Positions 5,581-8,518 of a DNA stretch of 8,518 nt are shown piece after piece (position 1 is the first letter of the stretch; every line of letters begins with the position of its first letter). The notes beneath the pieces were generated by a model. That model had not been told where the DNA came from and ran no database searches. It was given only the letters and a program-made list of their open reading frames with translations. Where the stretch lies: contig CALALQ010000237.1 in assembly GCA_937925595.1 (NCBI GenBank), forward strand, positions 1-8,518, in the 5' to 3' direction. The position numbers and the translations under genes were made by a program. The stretch is from an uncultured Demequina sp. (GTDB taxonomy: Bacteria > Actinomycetota > Actinomycetes > Actinomycetales > Demequinaceae).

Positions 5581-8518
5581 CAGTCACCTCCAGGAACTCG
5601 GCCCACGCACCCGGCGCGGACAGGTCGCCCCCAGCGTTCTCGAGTTCGGCGAGAACCTCGCGAACCTTGGCGAACTGGGCAGGCAGCACCCTCGTGAACC
5701 GGGCCGACGCTGCGGGCCAGTCGGCGAGCAGGTCGCGTGCCGTTGGGGACTCGGTTTCTGCGTAGTGCCGCTCGACGAGAGTGCGGACGATGACCTCGTC
5801 CTCGGCATCGAGCGGACTCAGCGTGAGCTCGCCGGAGGCGACGGCCTCCGCGTTCACTCGCGACGGGCGCAGATCAAGGACATATGCGGTGCCGCCGGAC
5901 ATTCCGGCACCGAGGTTGCGACCGGTGCGTCCGAGGATCACCGCGGTGCCGCCGGTCATGTACTCGAGAGCGTGGTCTCCCACTCCCTCAACCACAGCGG
6001 TGGCGCCCGAGTTGCGCACGCAGAAGCGCTCGCCCACCTGGCCGCGCAGGAACAACTCTCCGCTCGTGGCGCCGTAGGCGATGACGTTTCCGGCGATGAC
6101 GTCCTGAGAGTCGTCGAGCATGGCTGCACGGTCGGGACGCACGATGATGCGTCCACCGCTGAGACCCTTGCCCGCGTAGTCGTTGGCGTCGCCGTAGAGC
6201 TTGAGCGTCACGCCCTTGGGAATGAACGCTCCGAACGACTGCCCGGCGGTGCCGGTGAGCTGCACTGTGATCGTGTCGTCGGGAAGGCCAGCACCCTGGT
6301 GGCGGCGAGTCACTTCGTAGCCGAGCATCGTTCCCACCGTGCGGTTGACGTTGCGAACGGTCGACTCGATGACGACCTTCTCGCCGCTGTCGAGCGCTTG
6401 GCCGGCCTTGGCGATGAACTCGTTGTCGAGAGCGCCGTCCAAGCCGTGGTCCTGGCTGGTGGCGTGATGCAGAGCCGCACCAGCGTCGGGCGTGGCGAGG
6501 ATGGGCGCGAGGTCGAGGCCCTTGGCCTTCCAGTGCTCGATCGCCTTGCGGGTGCGCAGGACCTCGACGTGACCCACCGCCTCCTCGATCGAGCGGAAGC
6601 CGAGCTGAGCGAGCAGCTCTCGCACCTGCTGGGCGATGAACAGGAAGAACGTCTCGACGAACTCGGGCTTGCCGGTGAATCGCGACCGCAGCTCGGGGTT
6701 CTGCGTCGCGACGCCCACGGGGCACGTGTCGAGGTGGCACACCCGCATCATGACGCAGCCGCTGACCACGAGCGGAGCGGTGGCGAAGCCGAACTCCTCG
6801 GCGCCGAGCAGCGCAGCGATGACAACGTCGCGACCGGTCTTGAGCTGCCCGTCGACCTGCACCACCACGCGGTCGCGCAGGCCGTTGGCGACAAGCGTCT
6901 GCTGGGTGTCGGCAAGGCCGATCTCCCAGGGAGCGCCGGCGTGCTTGAGAGAGTTGAGTGGCGACGCGCCGGTGCCGCCGTCGTGGCCGGAGATCAGCAC
7001 GACGTCGGACTTGCACTTCGCCACGCCCGCGGCAATGGTGCCGATGCCCACCTCGGAGACGAGCTTGGTGTGGATGCGCGCCTCAGGGTTTGCGTTCTTG
7101 AGATCGTGGATCAGCTGCTTGAGATCCTCGATCGAATAGATGTCGTGGTGCGGCGGTGGCGAGATGAGGCCCACGCCAGGGGTCGAGTGACGCGTGGCCG
7201 CGACCCACGGGTAAACCTTGGCACCCGGCAGCTGACCGCCCTCGCCGGGCTTGGCGCCCTGGGCGAGCTTGATCTGCAGGTCGTCCGCGTTCACGAGGTA
7301 CTCGCTCGTCACGCCGAAGCGGCCGGAGGCGACCTGCTTGATGGCGCTGCGACGCTCGGGGTCGTGGAGACGCTCTGGCGACTCTCCACCCTCACCGGTG
7401 TTCGACTTGCCGCCAAGGCGGTTCATCGCAATCGCGAGGGTCTCGTGGGCCTCTTGGGAGATCGAGCCGTATGACATCGCACCCGTGGAGAAGCGCTTGA
7501 CGATCTCGCTGACGTGCTCCACCTCCTCAATCGGGATGGGGCGGCGGTCGGAGTCGAACTCCAGCAGCCCGCGCAGCGTCATGAGGTTGCGCGACTGGTC
7601 GTCGACGAGGTCCGTGTACTCCTTGAAGACCTCGTACTGGCGGGTGCGCGTCGAGTGCTGAAGCTTGAAGACCGTTTCGGGGTTGAACAAGTGGAGCTCG
7701 CCGTCACGGCGCCACTGGTACTCGCCGCCGGTGTTGAGGCGCTGGTGCGGGGGACGCTCTCCGCTCAGCGGGTACGCCTCGCGGTGGCGCGCAGCCACCT
7801 CCTCGGCGATGACGTCGATGCCCACGCCGTCGATCTGGCTCGGCGTTCCCGCGAAGTGGCGATCCACCATGGCGCGCTCAAGGCCGATGGCCTCGAACAC
7901 CTGGGCACCGCGATACGAGGCGATCGTGGAGATGCCCATCTTCGACATCACCTTGAGCATGCCCTTGCCGAGCGCCTTGATGAGGTTCTTCACCGCCTTG
8001 TCTGGCGTGATGTCGCCGAGGTGGCTGGTCTTCGCGAGCTCCTCGACCGTCTCCATCGCGAGGTACGGGTTGACGGCAGCCGCTCCGTAGCCGATGAGCA
8101 GCGAGATGTGGTGCACCTCGCGCACATCACCTGCCTCGACAACAAGCGAGACCTTGGTGCGCGTGTGGTTGCGCACCAAGTGGTGGTGCACGGAGCTCAG
8201 CAGCAGCAGCGACGGGATGGGAGCATGCTCCTGGTCGCTGTCGCGGTCGGACAGCACGATGAAGCTCACTCCATCGGCGACCGCCTGATCCACCTCGCGG
8301 AAGATCTCACCAAGCCGGCGCTCAAGTCCCGCTCCGCCCTCATGGACGCGATAGCGGCCCTTGATGGTGCGCGAGGAGAAGATTCCCTTGAGGCGCGGGT
8401 CGGCGTCGACGTGGATGATCTTCGCGAGTTCGTCGTTGTCGATGACCGGGAAGTCGAGCACGAGCTTGCGAGCGTGCGTGGGGTCGGTCTCGAGCAGGTT
8501 CGGCTCGGGTCCGATCGC
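5573..8518 (-). CDS. gltB: Glutamate synthase (NADPH) large subunit (partial, C-terminal 981 aa)
   Basis: The alpha subunit of GOGAT, cut by the right edge. The fragment opens with [11 protein letters not shown], in the central domain, so the N-terminal class II glutaminase domain with its catalytic Cys is missing. By alignment of the cluster cysteines to E. coli GltB, roughly 510 residues are absent. Visible in order (fragment numbering) are the central domain (1 to about 265), the FMN/2-oxoglutarate synthase domain (about 325-700) with [20 protein letters not shown] and [12 protein letters not shown], and the [3Fe-4S] ligands C588, C594 and C599 (C-x5-C-x4-C in [15 protein letters not shown]). 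A C-terminal beta-helix GXGXG domain follows (about 710-900) with GKGLSGGRI and [11 protein letters not shown]. Ammonia freed in the glutaminase domain is used at the FMN site; electrons come from GltD. The frame has no break to the edge. GTG at 8461 is internal, not a start. Confidence 0.97.
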   Translation of the reverse strand, partial: AIGPEPNLLETDPTHARKLVLDFPVIDNDELAKIIHVDADPRLKGIFSSRTIKGRYRVHEGGAGLERRLGEIFREVDQAVADGVSFIVLSDRDSDQEHAPIPSLLLLSSVHHHLVRNHTRTKVSLVVEAGDVREVHHISLLIGYGAAAVNPYLAMETVEELAKTSHLGDITPDKAVKNLIKALGKGMLKVMSKMGISTIASYRGAQVFEAIGLERAMVDRHFAGTPSQIDGVGIDVIAEEVAARHREAYPLSGERPPHQRLNTGGEYQWRRDGELHLFNPETVFKLQHSTRTRQYEVFKEYTDLVDDQSRNLMTLRGLLEFDSDRRPIPIEEVEHVSEIVKRFSTGAMSYGSISQEAHETLAIAMNRLGGKSNTGEGGESPERLHDPERRSAIKQVASGRFGVTSEYLVNADDLQIKLAQGAKPGEGGQLPGAKVYPWVAATRHSTPGVGLISPPPHHDIYSIEDLKQLIHDLKNANPEARIHTKLVSEVGIGTIAAGVAKCKSDVVLISGHDGGTGASPLNSLKHAGAPWEIGLADTQQTLVANGLRDRVVVQVDGQLKTGRDVVIAALLGAEEFGFATAPLVVSGCVMMRVCHLDTCPVGVATQNPELRSRFTGKPEFVETFFLFIAQQVRELLAQLGFRSIEEAVGHVEVLRTRKAIEHWKAKGLDLAPILATPDAGAALHHATSQDHGLDGALDNEFIAKAGQALDSGEKVVIESTVRNVNRTVGTMLGYEVTRRHQGAGLPDDTITVQLTGTAGQSFGAFIPKGVTLKLYGDANDYAGKGLSGGRIIVRPDRAAMLDDSQDVIAGNVIAYGATSGELFLRGQVGERFCVRNSGATAVVEGVGDHALEYMTGGTAVILGRTGRNLGAGMSGGTAYVLDLRPSRVNAEAVASGELTLSPLDAEDEVIVRTLVERHYAETESPTARDLLADWPAASARFTRVLPAQFAKVREVLAELENAGGDLSAPGAWAEFLEVTGG
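5587..5591 (-). promoter_or_regulatory. Ribosome binding site for gltD inside the end of gltB
   Basis: The minus strand reads GGAGG, then TGACTG, then the GTG start of gltD. The site lies in the last codons of gltB, whose TGA stop overlaps the gltD start region, so ribosomes finishing gltB can restart on gltD. It supports GTG 5580 as the true start. Confidence 0.75.

Noticed and set aside
2697..7474. Long open frames on the + strand opposite pyk, gltD and gltB (481, 530 and 811 codons)
   Set aside because: They lie antisense to unmistakable, intact enzymes, their translations show Arg/Ala/Val/His-rich composition without any recognisable motif, and they reflect GC-rich third positions opposite real codons.

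Overview
The window comes from a high-GC Gram-positive bacterium, almost certainly an actinobacterium (Actinomycetota) and perhaps from Micrococcales. The evidence is the GC-rich third codon positions, a GTG start with a strong Shine-Dalgarno on gltD, a probable leaderless GTG start on the response regulator, TANNNT-type -10 elements, and the gene order gltB-gltD-pyk-ANTAR regulator-amino-acid ABC transport, which I recall from other actinobacteria. I cannot name the genus from sequence alone.

Layout, left to right. Positions 2-328 (+) hold the last 108 residues of a LivF-type ATPase of a branched-chain amino acid ABC transporter; its start lies off the left edge. A strong GC hairpin terminator follows at 340-369, then a second hairpin at 418-455 belonging to the convergent gene. 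Positions 483-1745 (-) encode the lipoprotein substrate-binding protein that probably feeds the same transporter, although it lies on the opposite strand. A 150-bp leader and intergenic region separates it from an ANTAR-domain response regulator at 1896-2501 (-). Back to back with that regulator is a tRNA-Leu(CAA) gene on the + strand (2523-2596), which has an unusually short variable loop. A bona fide terminator (2614-2653) then marks the end of a minus-strand block: pyruvate kinase (2673-4091), glutamate synthase small subunit gltD (4111-5580) and large subunit gltB (5573 to beyond the right edge). gltB and gltD overlap by 8 bp and gltD-pyk are 19 bp apart, so the three are probably transcribed together from a promoter outside the window.

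Functionally this is a nitrogen and carbon core-metabolism neighbourhood. GltBD makes glutamate from glutamine and 2-oxoglutarate, pyruvate kinase ends glycolysis, the Liv-type proteins import branched-chain amino acids or similar compounds, and the ANTAR protein is an RNA-binding antitermination regulator controlled by phosphorylation. No stretch longer than about 155 bp lacks a gene. I see no mobile element, CRISPR array, phage gene or toxin-antitoxin pair. The long open frames on the + strand opposite gltB, gltD and pyk are GC-bias shadows.

I did not find an undescribed multi-gene system. The observation most worth a second look is the tRNA, which combines leucine-type features with a class I variable loop. 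The shared divergent promoter between it and the ANTAR regulator comes next.
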